Shown here piece by piece: positions 8,880-17,563 of a stretch of 64,000 nucleotides of DNA (position 1 is its first letter; every line of letters begins with the position of its first letter). The position numbers were made by a program, and so were the translations under genes. The DNA lies in contig NZ_CP051678.1 in assembly GCF_012849055.1 (NCBI RefSeq), positions 186,001-250,000 of the forward strand, in the 5' to 3' direction. The notes beneath the pieces are model-generated. The model was not told where the DNA came from. It searched no databases and saw nothing but the letters and a program-made list of their open reading frames with translations. The DNA is from Spirosoma rhododendri (GTDB lineage: Bacteria > Bacteroidota > Bacteroidia > Cytophagales > Spirosomataceae).

Positions 8880-10262
8880 TTACAAGGTACCTAGAAATGA
8901 AAAGGCGCTTTCGAGATCAGTAATTAGTTGAGCTTCCATGCGTTCTCTGGAATCGCTGGTAATACGTAGTTCAGCGGCACGGATACGAATTGGTTCGTTA
9001 CCAATCATGGCTGACGATACGGTGAAAGTCACGGTTTCAGTCGGTTCGGCCCCTTGTCTGACTGGATAAAGTAACAGTACTTGTCGAGTATTACGACGTA
9101 AGGCGTAGCTCACCATTTGATACATATCAGTTTGGCTAACGCCCGCCTTCTTATCAGCCTCGTCGTTGCCCTGCCGAATCTTGTATTTCATGTCGACAAT
9201 GAGTTGCTCACCCTTCTGACCGAGTTTTTTGCTGGTTAAAAGTAGATCGTTTTTGATTTGGAAGACTTTATCATGTAAACCGTTAAGCGAGTCGCCTGAA
9301 TTGATCCGTGAGGCGAGGTAATCAGTAGCCTGTGGTTTTATTGTAAATTGGTTAGTAAACGTCCGTTTAATTACGCTCGCAATTAGATCCTCATAAACAC
9401 GGTCCATCGGAACCAGAAAGCAGAAGTGCCGCTGCTGGGCGTCTTGCTGACTGATGTATTGATGCCTCAGAAAGAACCGGCACATATCAAGGCAGTGCTC
9501 GTACTGATGAAAGAAACGGTTCAACAATACCGCATCGCAATCCTGTGCGATGCATGGGCAGTCGTCGACTTCGTCCAGTACAAACAGTATCTGCTCCAGT
9601 TGCCGTCGCGTTTCGAGCCGACATAGGTATGTAAGCTGCCGCGCAACATACTTAATGATCTGATTCAGCCGATTATTGAACTGAAACGGCTCATAGTCGC
9701 AAACTAGTTGATGCCAGTTGCCCCGGCTTAGGCTGTTGTTGACGTAGCCCTGTATATTTAGCCGCCCCCGCAGATGGGTCATCGTTTCCGTGACTTCCTG
9801 ATACTGATGGTAAGGCTGCTCATTAACCAGCGTATGCGCGAACCGGGCAAAGTAACGGATCAGCGCATCGGGGAAATTGTCGATGGTTTCTGAATCGGAC
9901 AATAGGTCTGCGAAGGGGAAGTTGACCCGTTCGCTGTAGTCAAGCCACCATAGTAGATGGCGAAGCGCTATATCGCTCTCGCCTTGTTTGAATACTTTTG
10001 GAAGAATCTGAATGGTTTGCCCGCCATACTGGATGAAACCAACGTACTGCCCCGCTTTTATGGTTTCTCTACCCTTACGACGTTCGAACTTCAGAAACGG
10101 CTGTTGTTTCGAAGCAGAGTTTTCAACATCCTCTGCGTAAAACACCGACCGGCTGGCCCACACCCCATCGAGGTAGGATTGCAGCCCGGTCACACCGTCC
10201 CGTAGCGCCTTGGGTAGCGCAACAAGGTGATGCTCTATCAGCACAATCGGACTACTCCACAT
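8880..10262 (-). CDS. mcrC: McrC-like nuclease subunit of a McrBC restriction system
   Basis: A 460-residue McrC-family protein. The N-terminus includes the AGQYVGFIQYGGQTIQILPK segment near residues 72-91, and the C-terminal PD-(D/E)xK-type nuclease is recognisable at LIVDMKYK near 355. In McrBC, the McrB GTPase binds modified DNA and translocates while McrC cleaves and stimulates GTP hydrolysis. The start overlaps the last codons of mcrB by 11 bp, the usual mcrB-mcrC operon arrangement. The gene appears intact, but its partner lacks the nucleotide-binding loop, so the system is probably dead. Confidence 0.85.
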   Translation of the reverse strand: MWSSPIVLIEHHLVALPKALRDGVTGLQSYLDGVWASRSVFYAEDVENSASKQQPFLKFERRKGRETIKAGQYVGFIQYGGQTIQILPKVFKQGESDIALRHLLWWLDYSERVNFPFADLLSDSETIDNFPDALIRYFARFAHTLVNEQPYHQYQEVTETMTHLRGRLNIQGYVNNSLSRGNWHQLVCDYEPFQFNNRLNQIIKYVARQLTYLCRLETRRQLEQILFVLDEVDDCPCIAQDCDAVLLNRFFHQYEHCLDMCRFFLRHQYISQQDAQQRHFCFLVPMDRVYEDLIASVIKRTFTNQFTIKPQATDYLASRINSGDSLNGLHDKVFQIKNDLLLTSKKLGQKGEQLIVDMKYKIRQGNDEADKKAGVSQTDMYQMVSYALRRNTRQVLLLYPVRQGAEPTETVTFTVSSAMIGNEPIRIRAAELRITSDSRERMEAQLITDLESAFSFLGTL

Positions 10263-11316
10263 AGCTTACCAGCAGTTGGTCCGTAATCTCGTCTGGGTTG
10301 GCGGTAATGCCAGCTTCACCTAATAGCTTGGCAACGGTTTTTGTATTGCCATTAAAATATTCCATCAGTAATGGAATGACCCGATTGTTAAACACTGAAG
10401 CCAGATCACTTTTGCCGATAAAATAGGCGTGTCCGATTAGGAAATCAGCGGATTTATGGTTGGCTCGAATGGCGCTATTTAGCCTATCTAATATTTCACG
10501 GGCTGGGCTTTGCAACAGGTTGCTGTCGGGTTTCTGATAGATAAACTCAAACCGGCGACGCAAGGCAATATCTAGCAAGGCCAGTGATTTATCGGCGGTA
10601 TTCATTGTGCCGATTAGGTACAGGTTGGGCGGTATGGAAAACGGCTCGCCCGAGGGCAGCGTGATCGTCAGTTCGTTGGGCTCATCCAGCCGTTTATCGT
10701 CTTCCAGCAGCGTAATCAATTCGCCAAACACCCGAGACATATTGGCCCGGTTGATTTCGTCGATAATCAGAACGTAATTTTTAAGCGCTACTTTTTGGGT
10801 AATTTGCTGCCCCAGCTTGGCTAGTTGTTCAGAAAGAGGCTGATAATAGGGCCGTAAGCCGTTCGGGCGAATTTCCTGAGTGCCTTCATAAATCTCACGT
10901 AACGTTGTGATACTTAGCGTGTGAAGTGTACTGCCGTTCGCTTTACGGAAGCTGATACTACGCTCGGAAACATCATATACAACAAACTCTACTCCCGACG
11001 CCATTTTTACACAGATTTCCTGATCGGCGTCAACCAATGGTTGCATAAATTCGTCGAATACTACCTGAAACGGTCTTACTGTGGGAATACCTTTACTGAT
11101 CTGACTAGCGCTGTAATTGTCACGCGCCCTTTTCGCAATCTGGTAGAAAATACCGTAACGCTGTTCAAACTTTAAATCACCGCCATCCGTGGCCGGTTTC
11201 AAGCCCGTTACGAAGTCTTCGTATGTGTAATTTTGATGGAAGGTGACAAAGTCAATCTGCTCACCCGTACGGTAGGGGTAGTTAACACATTTGGGGTATA
11301 TTCGCCACCAATACAA
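10252..11316 (-). CDS. mcrB: 5'-truncated McrB-like GTPase (Walker A and N-terminal domain missing)
   Basis: The recognisable McrB sequence starts at RTGEQIDFVTFHQNYTYEDF and covers the C-terminal part of the AAA+ motor. It includes the Walker B LIIDEINRANMSR, the GELITLLEDDKR segment and the MNTADKS signature that distinguishes the McrB GTPases, then the arginine-rich ALRRRFEF motif. The first 13 or so residues of the open frame are encoded by the 356-bp mobile element at 11274-11632. The phosphate-binding loop and the DNA-binding N-terminal domain are therefore gone. No McrB coding sequence is found on the other side of the element, so the loss is not a simple insertion. The frame is otherwise undamaged, which suggests a recent event. 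Confidence 0.85.
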   Translation of the reverse strand: MYWWRIYPKCVNYPYRTGEQIDFVTFHQNYTYEDFVTGLKPATDGGDLKFEQRYGIFYQIAKRARDNYSASQISKGIPTVRPFQVVFDEFMQPLVDADQEICVKMASGVEFVVYDVSERSISFRKANGSTLHTLSITTLREIYEGTQEIRPNGLRPYYQPLSEQLAKLGQQITQKVALKNYVLIIDEINRANMSRVFGELITLLEDDKRLDEPNELTITLPSGEPFSIPPNLYLIGTMNTADKSLALLDIALRRRFEFIYQKPDSNLLQSPAREILDRLNSAIRANHKSADFLIGHAYFIGKSDLASVFNNRVIPLLMEYFNGNTKTVAKLLGEAGITANPDEITDQLLVSYVE

Positions 11317-11632
11317 CTTAACTACCTTAATAACAGCAGTTTATAAGAAAACTTATGCGCTTAGCGTTCGTTTTAGCGAGCAAATAATTTTGCTGTTTAT
11401 TTACGTGTAAAAGCAGCCATTTTTAATGCTCTTAAGCTTTAAAAAGACGTTATGACCATCCAAGCACGAAACACAGTGGTCAGTGACCCTAAATTCACAC
11501 TTATTCTGGGTATTATACGCAACTTGCCAAAGTAGCTCCCACTATAGGTAATTATATCTGTGTAACTGTTTGATTAACAAACTTTTATAGGCTCTACGTG
11601 GCGGATATACTCTGAATGTGTCAGCTACCCTG
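11274..11632. mobile_element. Tn3-type miniature inverted-repeat element (TIME-like), copy 1
   Basis: A non-coding element of about 356 bp (core 11275-11630) with imperfect ends of about 35 bp: GGGGTAGTTAACACATTTGG... at the left and, inverted, GGGTAGCTGACACATTCAGA... at the right. Both match the ends of the Tn3-family transposon at 24.6-31.8 kb (GGTAGCTAACACATTT..., CCGCCACG). It has no transposase. ACGGT occurs directly outside both edges (11269-11273 and 11633-11637), as expected for a 5-bp Tn3-type target duplication, though the exact ends are ambiguous by one or two bases. An inverted copy without visible differences lies at 22942-23299. Confidence 0.85.
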
Positions 11633-11788
11633 ACGGTAGTACGAGCAGGACAAACTATAGATTTTATACGCAGCCCGGTACTGTTGTTTTAGTCAATGCA
11701 ACTAAGTGATGTCGGCTTGCATCTCTTTCAAGGATATACGATCGATCCTACCTCACGTTGAGATTACTTTATGGAGCCCGCTAGTGCT
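11633..11788 (+). other. Short non-coding stretch with a possible gene tail
   Basis: Between the miniature element and the recombinase an open frame on the plus strand ends in YTQPGTVVLVNATK and a stop near 11709. It may be the last codons of a gene cut by the element. Its identity is unknown and no start is available. The minus strand here does not encode the missing part of McrB. Confidence 0.3.
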
Positions 11789-12367
11789 ATGTTATTTGGC
11801 TATGCCCGCGTATCAACTCAAGATCAAAACCTTGATCTCCAACTGGACGACCTAACGAAGGCTGGCTGTCAGCGAGTGTTTCAGGAAAAGGTGTCTTCGG
11901 CCAAAGCCCGCCCACAACTCCAGAAAATGCTGGACATTCTCCGAGAAGGCGACACAGTCATCGTCTGGAAATTAGACCGCTTGGGTAGATCGTTGAAAGA
12001 GCTTTTCACCCTAGTCGATGACTTTCAGCGTAAAGGCATCGGTTTTCGTAGTCTCAACGACGCGATCGACACAACTACCGCACAGGGCCGGCTAGTTTTC
12101 AATCTGTTTGCCTCGCTGGCAGAGTTCGAACGCGACATGATCCGAGAGCGAACCAAAACAGGCTTAGCAGCCGCTCGGGCCAGAGGCCGGGTGGGTGGCC
12201 GTCCCAAGGGCCTTTCCGTGCAGGCTCAAGCCAAGGCGCGAGCTGTCAAAACAATGCATGGCCTGAAGAACCACACGATTTTAGATATTTGCCAACTCTT
12301 TCATCTGAGCCGAGCAACGGTCTATCGTTATTTAGCTTGGCGAGAAGAAACGATAACTACTGGTTGA
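11789..12367 (+). CDS. Serine recombinase of the resolvase/invertase family
   Basis: A recombinase of about 192 residues. GYARVST places the nucleophilic serine at residue 9, and the catalytic-domain motifs KLDRLGRS and AEFERDMIRERT are present. A GGRPKG linker leads to a C-terminal helix-turn-helix ending in FHLSRATVYRYL. The ATG at 11789 fits the family start better than one six codons upstream. Length and architecture match small resolvases/invertases such as TnpR, Hin and Pin. It lies 157 bp inside the left inverted element and just upstream of the curlin genes, the only recombinase within the segment bracketed by the two inverted elements. It may be a resolvase remnant or an invertase; sequence alone does not decide. 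Confidence 0.85.
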   Translation: MLFGYARVSTQDQNLDLQLDDLTKAGCQRVFQEKVSSAKARPQLQKMLDILREGDTVIVWKLDRLGRSLKELFTLVDDFQRKGIGFRSLNDAIDTTTAQGRLVFNLFASLAEFERDMIRERTKTGLAAARARGRVGGRPKGLSVQAQAKARAVKTMHGLKNHTILDICQLFHLSRATVYRYLAWREETITTG

Positions 12368-12504
12368 TAGATAACAGTGTATCATAAAACGGGTGAAAAC
12401 AGGATCCGCACGCTTCCAGTCATTCCCGAAAGCCACCCTAAAACCCGCCCGTCCAACCGGCGGAACCGGCGCTAAACGTATTCATTATTTTTTAAAACTA
12501 ACCC

Positions 12505-12870
12505 ATGAAGAAAGTACTCCTTACCGGAACCGCATTATTGGCTTTCGCAGCCGCTGGCTTCGCCCAGACCAACCAGGCCACCACCAACCAGGCCGGTATT
12601 AACCAGAGGGCTGCCCAGACCCAAACGGGTAGCTATCTGAAATCGACCATTACCCAGACCTAGGGTTCCGCCACCAACGTTGGAGACTACGGCACTACTC
12701 GCCAAACCAGTACGGAGGCCGGGGGTAACCAGGTCACCATCAGCCAGACCAACGGGGCCAACTCAAACCAGGCGGGCGTAACGCAGTAGGGCGGCACGGG
12801 CAACAGCGGTACCATCACCCAGGACATGTCTAGCGGCACGGGAACCCTGCCCGTAACGGCTAGCACCTGA
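12505..12870 (+). pseudogene. Curlin-repeat gene interrupted by two in-frame TAG codons
   Basis: The frame starts MKKVLLTGTALLAFAAAGFAQ, a clear secretion signal, followed by curlin-type TNQA/NQAGINQ repeats. TAG codons lie at 12661 and 12787, after which the same frame continues with SQTNGANSNQAG-type repeats until TGA at 12868. Read through, it would be about 121 residues. Both TAGs sit where the repeat would tolerate Gln (CAG), so two C-to-T changes explain the damage. The 52-residue remnant product would be mostly signal peptide. Other genes here end with TAG, so general amber recoding is unlikely. Confidence 0.8.
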
Positions 12871-13315
12871 TAAGTGGTGTAGTGACAATAAAACTAGACC
12901 GGACTGACTGACGCAGATGGCCAACGCAGCGACGCTAAGGCTGACGATGCATGGTGGGGTCATCTTTTTATCCGTGTCGAGCATGCCCACCGCACCGTCC
13001 GGCTGCGCCATGACCTGATCGAAACCGACCGTATAAACCCCAACGTTCGCCAAGACAATCTACTCGTGCACCTGGCAAAAAATGGCTGATTCTGCGTGAG
13101 TGGTAAGCGGGCGAATTAGTCGTTACCAGCGGGGTTGCCACGTATTATGATCATTCATACCTGGCAAAGCGCAGTTGACATACAACAAGCCGAACTTGGT
13201 ACACAAATGGCCAAATGCCGCCCGAATGAAAAGTGGCGGATGAGGGTGCGAAGTCGTCTAATAAGATGGAGTGTATTGCCACACCCAGGACTAGCCTACA
13301 ACCACAGTACCCTGC
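12871..13315. other. Degenerate intergenic stretch upstream of the curlin locus
   Basis: No intact gene is seen. An unstarted plus-strand frame around 12940-13090 ends in RQDNLLVHLAKNG and may be a decayed gene tail of unknown kind. From about 13085 the sequence becomes similar to 54810-55050, marking the start of a duplication shared by the two curlin loci. Confidence 0.5.
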
Positions 13316-13486
13316 ATGAACCACACCACACGGATCAACCCATTGTTGATCGAAGATGTGCCTATTATGGCCATGAACCTGGCCGGCCGGTTGGAAGGCG
13401 AAGGCTACCGCATCGTCGGTAGTACCACCAACGGCCCCAAGGCGCTCGACGCAGTCCGGTGCGACGTCGTCATCAAGGATGAATAA
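13316..13486 (+). pseudogene. Receiver-domain (response regulator) fragment
   Basis: The 56-residue frame reads as the first half of a CheY-like receiver domain: PLLIEDVPIMAMNLAGRLE for the first strand and helix, then GYRIVGSTTNGPKALD. It stops before the phosphorylated aspartate region is complete (DVVIKDE, stop). The following sequence shows no continuation. A sister fragment lies at 55045-55245 in the second curlin locus, so the truncation or the regulator itself predates the duplication. It is probably a relic of a regulator once linked to the curlin genes. Confidence 0.7.
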
Positions 13487-13952
13487 GCCGGCATCGAAAC
13501 CGCCTTTTAGCTGCTGGCCCAACGATCCAGGCCGATCCGTCACCTGACGGCAGTACCGGAAACAACGCCTGGCTGAGACGGAGCAGCGGTAATACGGTTG
13601 CCTCATGCCAGGGGCGTTCAGTTGAGCAGCCTGCGTTACTTGCTGTCGACTCAAGCACATAAGTAACTTACGTAAGCCGCGGGCTGTCAATTAGTCGACG
13701 CCCACAGGGAATAGATAGATTCCCGAACGACGATTTGTGTGCCCGACCCACCCCGTGTGGTTAAGGCACACGAATCTACCCACCGTAGCTCACCAGGCAA
13801 CGCTGGGTACCGCACGTACAACAAAGTGACAACGCTCGCTGGCCAAGAGCTGATCACCCGACGGAAACGCGCTTACGATACCAAAAGGCGCATCGAACGC
13901 CAAAAGACCTTACGTTTCAATTCATCCTTTTTAGTTTTTACTACCCCAAATC

Positions 13953-14708
13953 ATGAAAAAAGTATTTCTTTCGCTTGCTGCTGTGTGTGCCATCACTACT
14001 GCTTTTGCTCAAAACCAAGCTACGCTCAATCAATCCGGAACTAGCCAACAGGCAACTATAAAACAAGCTGGCCAAAACCAGGCCTTAGTTACACAAAACA
14101 ACGGTTCGTCTACTGGCACGGGGGGTAATAGCCTGACTTCCAGCCAGGCAGGATTCGGCAATTACCTGCAGTCTACGCAGTCCGGAACAACGAACTCGGC
14201 CAGCTTTACTCAGAAATTACAGGGAAGTTCATACGCTTACTCGACGCAAACGGGAACGTCAAACAAGATCACGTCTGAGCAGGCGAGCTACAGCGGGTCG
14301 GCGGCTACGGCTACCTTCACTCAAAGCGGTACGAGCAACGAGGCAACGCTCAGCCAGGCCGACAACGTTAGCGGTCAGGGAGGTACGTATGCTACGTTTA
14401 CGCAAACCGGCGAAAAAAACGTAGCCTCTATCAAGCAGGGTGATGCGACTACTGGCGATGGGAACACGGCTACCATCACGCAGAAAGGCAATTTAAACAC
14501 AGCTAGGCTTGAGCAGACAGGCGTGCTACTTAATGCCGACCTCTCTCAGGTTGGCAACAACAACGTAATCAAAGGGTTGAGTGGCGATGTCGCTATTCAG
14601 AACGGTATGTCTAACAGCCTCACCATTAGCCAGAACAGTAATTTTAACACGGCTTCGGTTGGTCAGAGCGGCATGGGAAACATGGGTACTATTCAGCAGG
14701 GCAACTAA
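13953..14708 (+). CDS. Curlin-repeat amyloid protein (CsgA-like)
   Basis: A 251-residue secreted protein. Residues 1-20 (MKKVFLSLAAVCAITTAFAQ) form a signal peptide. The rest consists of irregular curlin repeats of the type Q-x-G-x-x-N-x-A-x-x-x-Q, for example TLNQSGTSQQATIKQAGQNQ. In curli systems such subunits cross the outer membrane unfolded through CsgG and polymerise as cross-beta fibres on the cell surface. It is about 100 residues longer than E. coli CsgA, with more Ser/Thr-rich spacers. A strong hairpin follows the stop, and a close paralogue is at 55558-56310. Whether it is the main subunit or a nucleator cannot be told. Confidence 0.85.
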   Translation: MKKVFLSLAAVCAITTAFAQNQATLNQSGTSQQATIKQAGQNQALVTQNNGSSTGTGGNSLTSSQAGFGNYLQSTQSGTTNSASFTQKLQGSSYAYSTQTGTSNKITSEQASYSGSAATATFTQSGTSNEATLSQADNVSGQGGTYATFTQTGEKNVASIKQGDATTGDGNTATITQKGNLNTARLEQTGVLLNADLSQVGNNNVIKGLSGDVAIQNGMSNSLTISQNSNFNTASVGQSGMGNMGTIQQGN

Positions 14709-14747
14709 TCATTGATTTGCCTGGGCGGATCAAGCCTGTACTGGTAC

Positions 14748-14781
14748 GAACAAGCCGTCCTCCTAGCAGGACGGCTTGTTC
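14748..14781 (+). terminator. Hairpin terminator after the curlin gene
   Basis: Perfect 14-bp arms GAACAAGCCGTCCT and AGGACGGCTTGTTC flank a 6-base loop. The T-tract is weak. The same hairpin with compensating changes follows the paralogue at 56348-56379, which supports conservation of the structure. Confidence 0.7.
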
Positions 14782-14877
14782 CTGTTCTAGTCAAAAAGTA
14801 GAGTAGTGAACTCTTCTCTTTGGATACAACCTGCCATTTATCTAGTTATTACTGTTTATTCTTTCCAATCTGCTCAC

Positions 14878-17490
14878 GTGAAGAAAAGTATCCTCACCGG
14901 CGTTGCGCTTATGGTTTTTGCCGCAGTAAGCTACGCTCAATCGAATCAGGCTACGCTCAATCAGGTGGGTAATCAGCAGACAGGAAACGTTACGCAGGCC
15001 GGTGGTTCGTTACAATCGAATATCCAGCAGACGAGCGCTTCCGGGGTTACCAATACTGGAAATTACGCTAATACGTCGCAGGCACCTAACTACTACTCGT
15101 CGTCTAATCAGGCTAACGTCAATCAGTTGGGTAACAAATCTGGCTTTGCCAACATAGGTCAGGAAGGATCCGGTAACGCGTCTACCATCAATCAGACTAA
15201 CAACACGGGGGGAAATGGCAACCAGAGTACAGCGGTCAATGCACCAGGGGCTGTAGCCAACGCTAACAACGTTCCCAATCAGGCGGGTATCAACGCCGTA
15301 ACGGGCAACGGAGGTAATTACGCCAATACGTATCAGCGGGGGTTCAATGAGGCTGTAACCGTTAATCAGAACACCGGTTCAGCGGGCAACTACACCGATT
15401 CCCGGCAGGACGGGGGCGGAGGCCAAACGGTGACCGTGAACCAGAACAACACCAGTTCCGGCAACAAAACAACCGCCAACCAGTTTGGCCAGTCCAACAA
15501 CCTGTCGGTTAGCCAGTCCAATAATTCATCGGGCAATACGGCCGCTGTTCGTCAGGGGTTTTCGGCTGCCGTGGGTGGCCCGAATACAAGCGGGGTGCTG
15601 GCTACTGTCGAGCAGCATGGTGTTGTTGGCGGAGCCGCCAGTAGTGGCAACCAGTCGACAATCAACCAGGTTGCAACGGGTGGCGGTACAACGGCGCTCA
15701 GCCAGCAGAATGCTGGTCCATTGGGCGTATCGTCAGGAAACATAGCGGAGATCAATCAGCGCAATGGTAGTCATCAGGCTACCGTTCAGCAGAACAACAG
15801 CAGTACAGGCAACACGGGTACCGTGTCGCAGCAGGGTTCGGGTAACGGCGCTACCATTGCTCAGTCGACGAACAGTGCTGCCAACCAGTCAGCTGTCGTA
15901 CAAACCGGTACCAACGGACAGGCCTTTACCAATCAGGCAGGTACGTCGGGCTTTACCAGTGCGGAAAACAGAATTTCGGTTGACCAGGCGGGTGATCGGC
16001 AAACCGCAACGATCAATCAGAATGCAGGCGCTAACGGACCCAGCACCGGCAACCGTAGTACCAGCACGCAACGGGGAGCCCTAAATACCATGACCGTTAA
16101 CCAGACCGATCGGAGTATAGGAAACCAGTCGACGGTAGCGCAGTACGGAGCAGGTACCACTGCCAACACGGTTCTGGTTAACCAGTCGGGTACGTCGGCC
16201 CGTCCCACGGTGAACAACAAAGCAACTATTTCGCAGGGAACAGCGGCATCGGCTTGGAATAACAACTCGTCGACGACGTCTCAACTGGGTGCCTTCAACG
16301 AAGTTACTGTGGCCCAGATCGGTGGCAACAGTAACGCGGTCTCCTCCGAACAGACAGGTGACCGGAACCTATCGACGCATAACCAGAACGGGGCGTCGAA
16401 CTCGATTGTCGAGTTCACGTACGGTACTAATAACCGGCTTGACGTCGTGCAGACGGGAACGGCTAACGGAGCCCGGATTCAGATGCTGCCAAACGGCGCG
16501 GTGGGTGGTAACGATAACAATAGCAGCCGGATTGCTCAATCGGGCGCGGCCAACTACGCGGAACTAAATCTGCGAGCAGCCAATTCGTCGCAGCCAGGCT
16601 CGCCTAACTTCCTAATCGATCAGACAGGGCGGAGTAATTTCGCCAAACTGGAGGTTCGCGGCAGTTCAGGTTCCGGTTCGGGTACTCCTGGTCTGAACAA
16701 CTCGGTTCAGATCGTTCAATCGGCATCGTCGGCAGGCGGTACCCTGGGCCAAACAGCCAATGGCTTAGTCTGGGGCGATCAGAACGCAGTAACCATCAAT
16801 CAGTCGGGCGTTGACGATAATACCATTGGTGGTACATCGACCGGGCAATATGGTTTCGAGATTAAAGGCAATAACAACACGGTTGGTTTAACGCAAAATG
16901 GTAACAAAAACAGCATCAACATAGGTATTACCGGTGGTGTTGCGGGCAGTGGAAACCAGGTAGCCATCAACCAAACTAACAGTAACAACCAGGTAGGCAC
17001 AGGATTTGGTGGTGGCACTACGGTTACGAATACGTCTGCCCGGGGGTTGTACATTACTGGAAATGGTAACTCCGTAAACATCAGTCAGGATGGTGGTGAC
17101 GAAGTCAAAGTACTCCAGAGTGGCGATGACAAACTGATGGTCAAACAGCAGAATGGTATGTCGAGTGTTGCTCAGTCGAACCGGGTGCTTATTGACCAGG
17201 GGGCAGGTAGTCAGGACGCTGTCATTACGCAGAACGGCGCAGGTAACTTTGTGTATGGACTGGGTGGTGCGGGCACGTTTGCCGTACAGGGCGGTGGATC
17301 GGCCAACCAAGCGGTTGTAACCCAGAGTGCATCGAACGGTTTTACGAACGAACTGCGCCTTAGCCAGATCAGCACAGAGGCTATGAATATGGCGACGGTT
17401 AATCAAAATGCAACGGGAGTCAGTAACCTGGCCGAGGTCAAACAGAATGGCTCGGGCAATAGGGCGACAATCAATCAAACAGGTAACTAG
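14878..17490 (+). CDS. Giant curlin-repeat amyloid protein (about 870 residues)
   Basis: The GTG at 14878 is the likely start: it gives a signal peptide KKSILTGVALMVFAAVSYAQ followed directly by SNQATLNQVGNQQ curlin repeats. The nominal upstream ATG would place 24 non-signal residues first. Nearly the whole protein is curlin-type repeat (NQ-rich, G-N-x-A/S-T), ending NRATINQTGN. At roughly six times the length of E. coli CsgA it would form a very long stack of beta-strand turns. Around residues 520-730 the repeats are less regular and may form a distinct module. It sits between two smaller curlin genes with a terminator after it. The second curlin locus has lost all but its last 16 codons. 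A structural fibre or adhesin role is inferred. Confidence 0.85.
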   Translation: MKKSILTGVALMVFAAVSYAQSNQATLNQVGNQQTGNVTQAGGSLQSNIQQTSASGVTNTGNYANTSQAPNYYSSSNQANVNQLGNKSGFANIGQEGSGNASTINQTNNTGGNGNQSTAVNAPGAVANANNVPNQAGINAVTGNGGNYANTYQRGFNEAVTVNQNTGSAGNYTDSRQDGGGGQTVTVNQNNTSSGNKTTANQFGQSNNLSVSQSNNSSGNTAAVRQGFSAAVGGPNTSGVLATVEQHGVVGGAASSGNQSTINQVATGGGTTALSQQNAGPLGVSSGNIAEINQRNGSHQATVQQNNSSTGNTGTVSQQGSGNGATIAQSTNSAANQSAVVQTGTNGQAFTNQAGTSGFTSAENRISVDQAGDRQTATINQNAGANGPSTGNRSTSTQRGALNTMTVNQTDRSIGNQSTVAQYGAGTTANTVLVNQSGTSARPTVNNKATISQGTAASAWNNNSSTTSQLGAFNEVTVAQIGGNSNAVSSEQTGDRNLSTHNQNGASNSIVEFTYGTNNRLDVVQTGTANGARIQMLPNGAVGGNDNNSSRIAQSGAANYAELNLRAANSSQPGSPNFLIDQTGRSNFAKLEVRGSSGSGSGTPGLNNSVQIVQSASSAGGTLGQTANGLVWGDQNAVTINQSGVDDNTIGGTSTGQYGFEIKGNNNTVGLTQNGNKNSINIGITGGVAGSGNQVAINQTNSNNQVGTGFGGGTTVTNTSARGLYITGNGNSVNISQDGGDEVKVLQSGDDKLMVKQQNGMSSVAQSNRVLIDQGAGSQDAVITQNGAGNFVYGLGGAGTFAVQGGGSANQAVVTQSASNGFTNELRLSQISTEAMNMATVNQNATGVSNLAEVKQNGSGNRATINQTGN

Positions 17491-17497
17491 TAGTCGA

Positions 17498-17531
17498 CAG
17501 GAAGGCTGGCTCGTTTCGGTCAGCCTTCCTG
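17498..17531 (+). terminator. Hairpin terminator after the giant curlin
   Basis: Perfect 11-bp arms CAGGAAGGCTG and CAGCCTTCCTG with a 12-base loop, followed by TTT. An equivalent hairpin lies at 56490-56523 in the second locus. Confidence 0.75.
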
Positions 17532-17563
17532 TTTAAAACAGCTTACCTATCAACCTTACTAGT

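Larger units (their letters stand above)
13085..14790 (+). repeat. Segmental duplication, copy 1 (receiver fragment, leader and curlin gene)
   Basis: This stretch is similar throughout to 54810-56385, including non-coding parts: the receiver fragment, the CTCACCAGGCAACGCTGGGT segment, the leader before the curlin gene, the gene itself and the hairpin after it. Similarity in non-coding DNA shows duplication of a block rather than independent paralogues. Divergence is scattered, so the event is not recent. Boundaries are approximate. Confidence 0.8.

Noticed and set aside
12505..12870. General recoding of TAG as Gln in this genome
   Set aside because: Other convincing genes end with TAG, for example the giant curlin (17488-17490) and the small curlin at 17564.
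13151..13690. 179-codon minus-strand frame upstream of the curlin locus
   Set aside because: It runs antisense through the receiver fragment and degenerate DNA, with no protein-like composition and no counterpart conserved in the second locus.
15552..17478. Several antisense and alternate frames within the giant curlin
   Set aside because: They arise from the repetitive codon pattern and carry no recognisable protein features.
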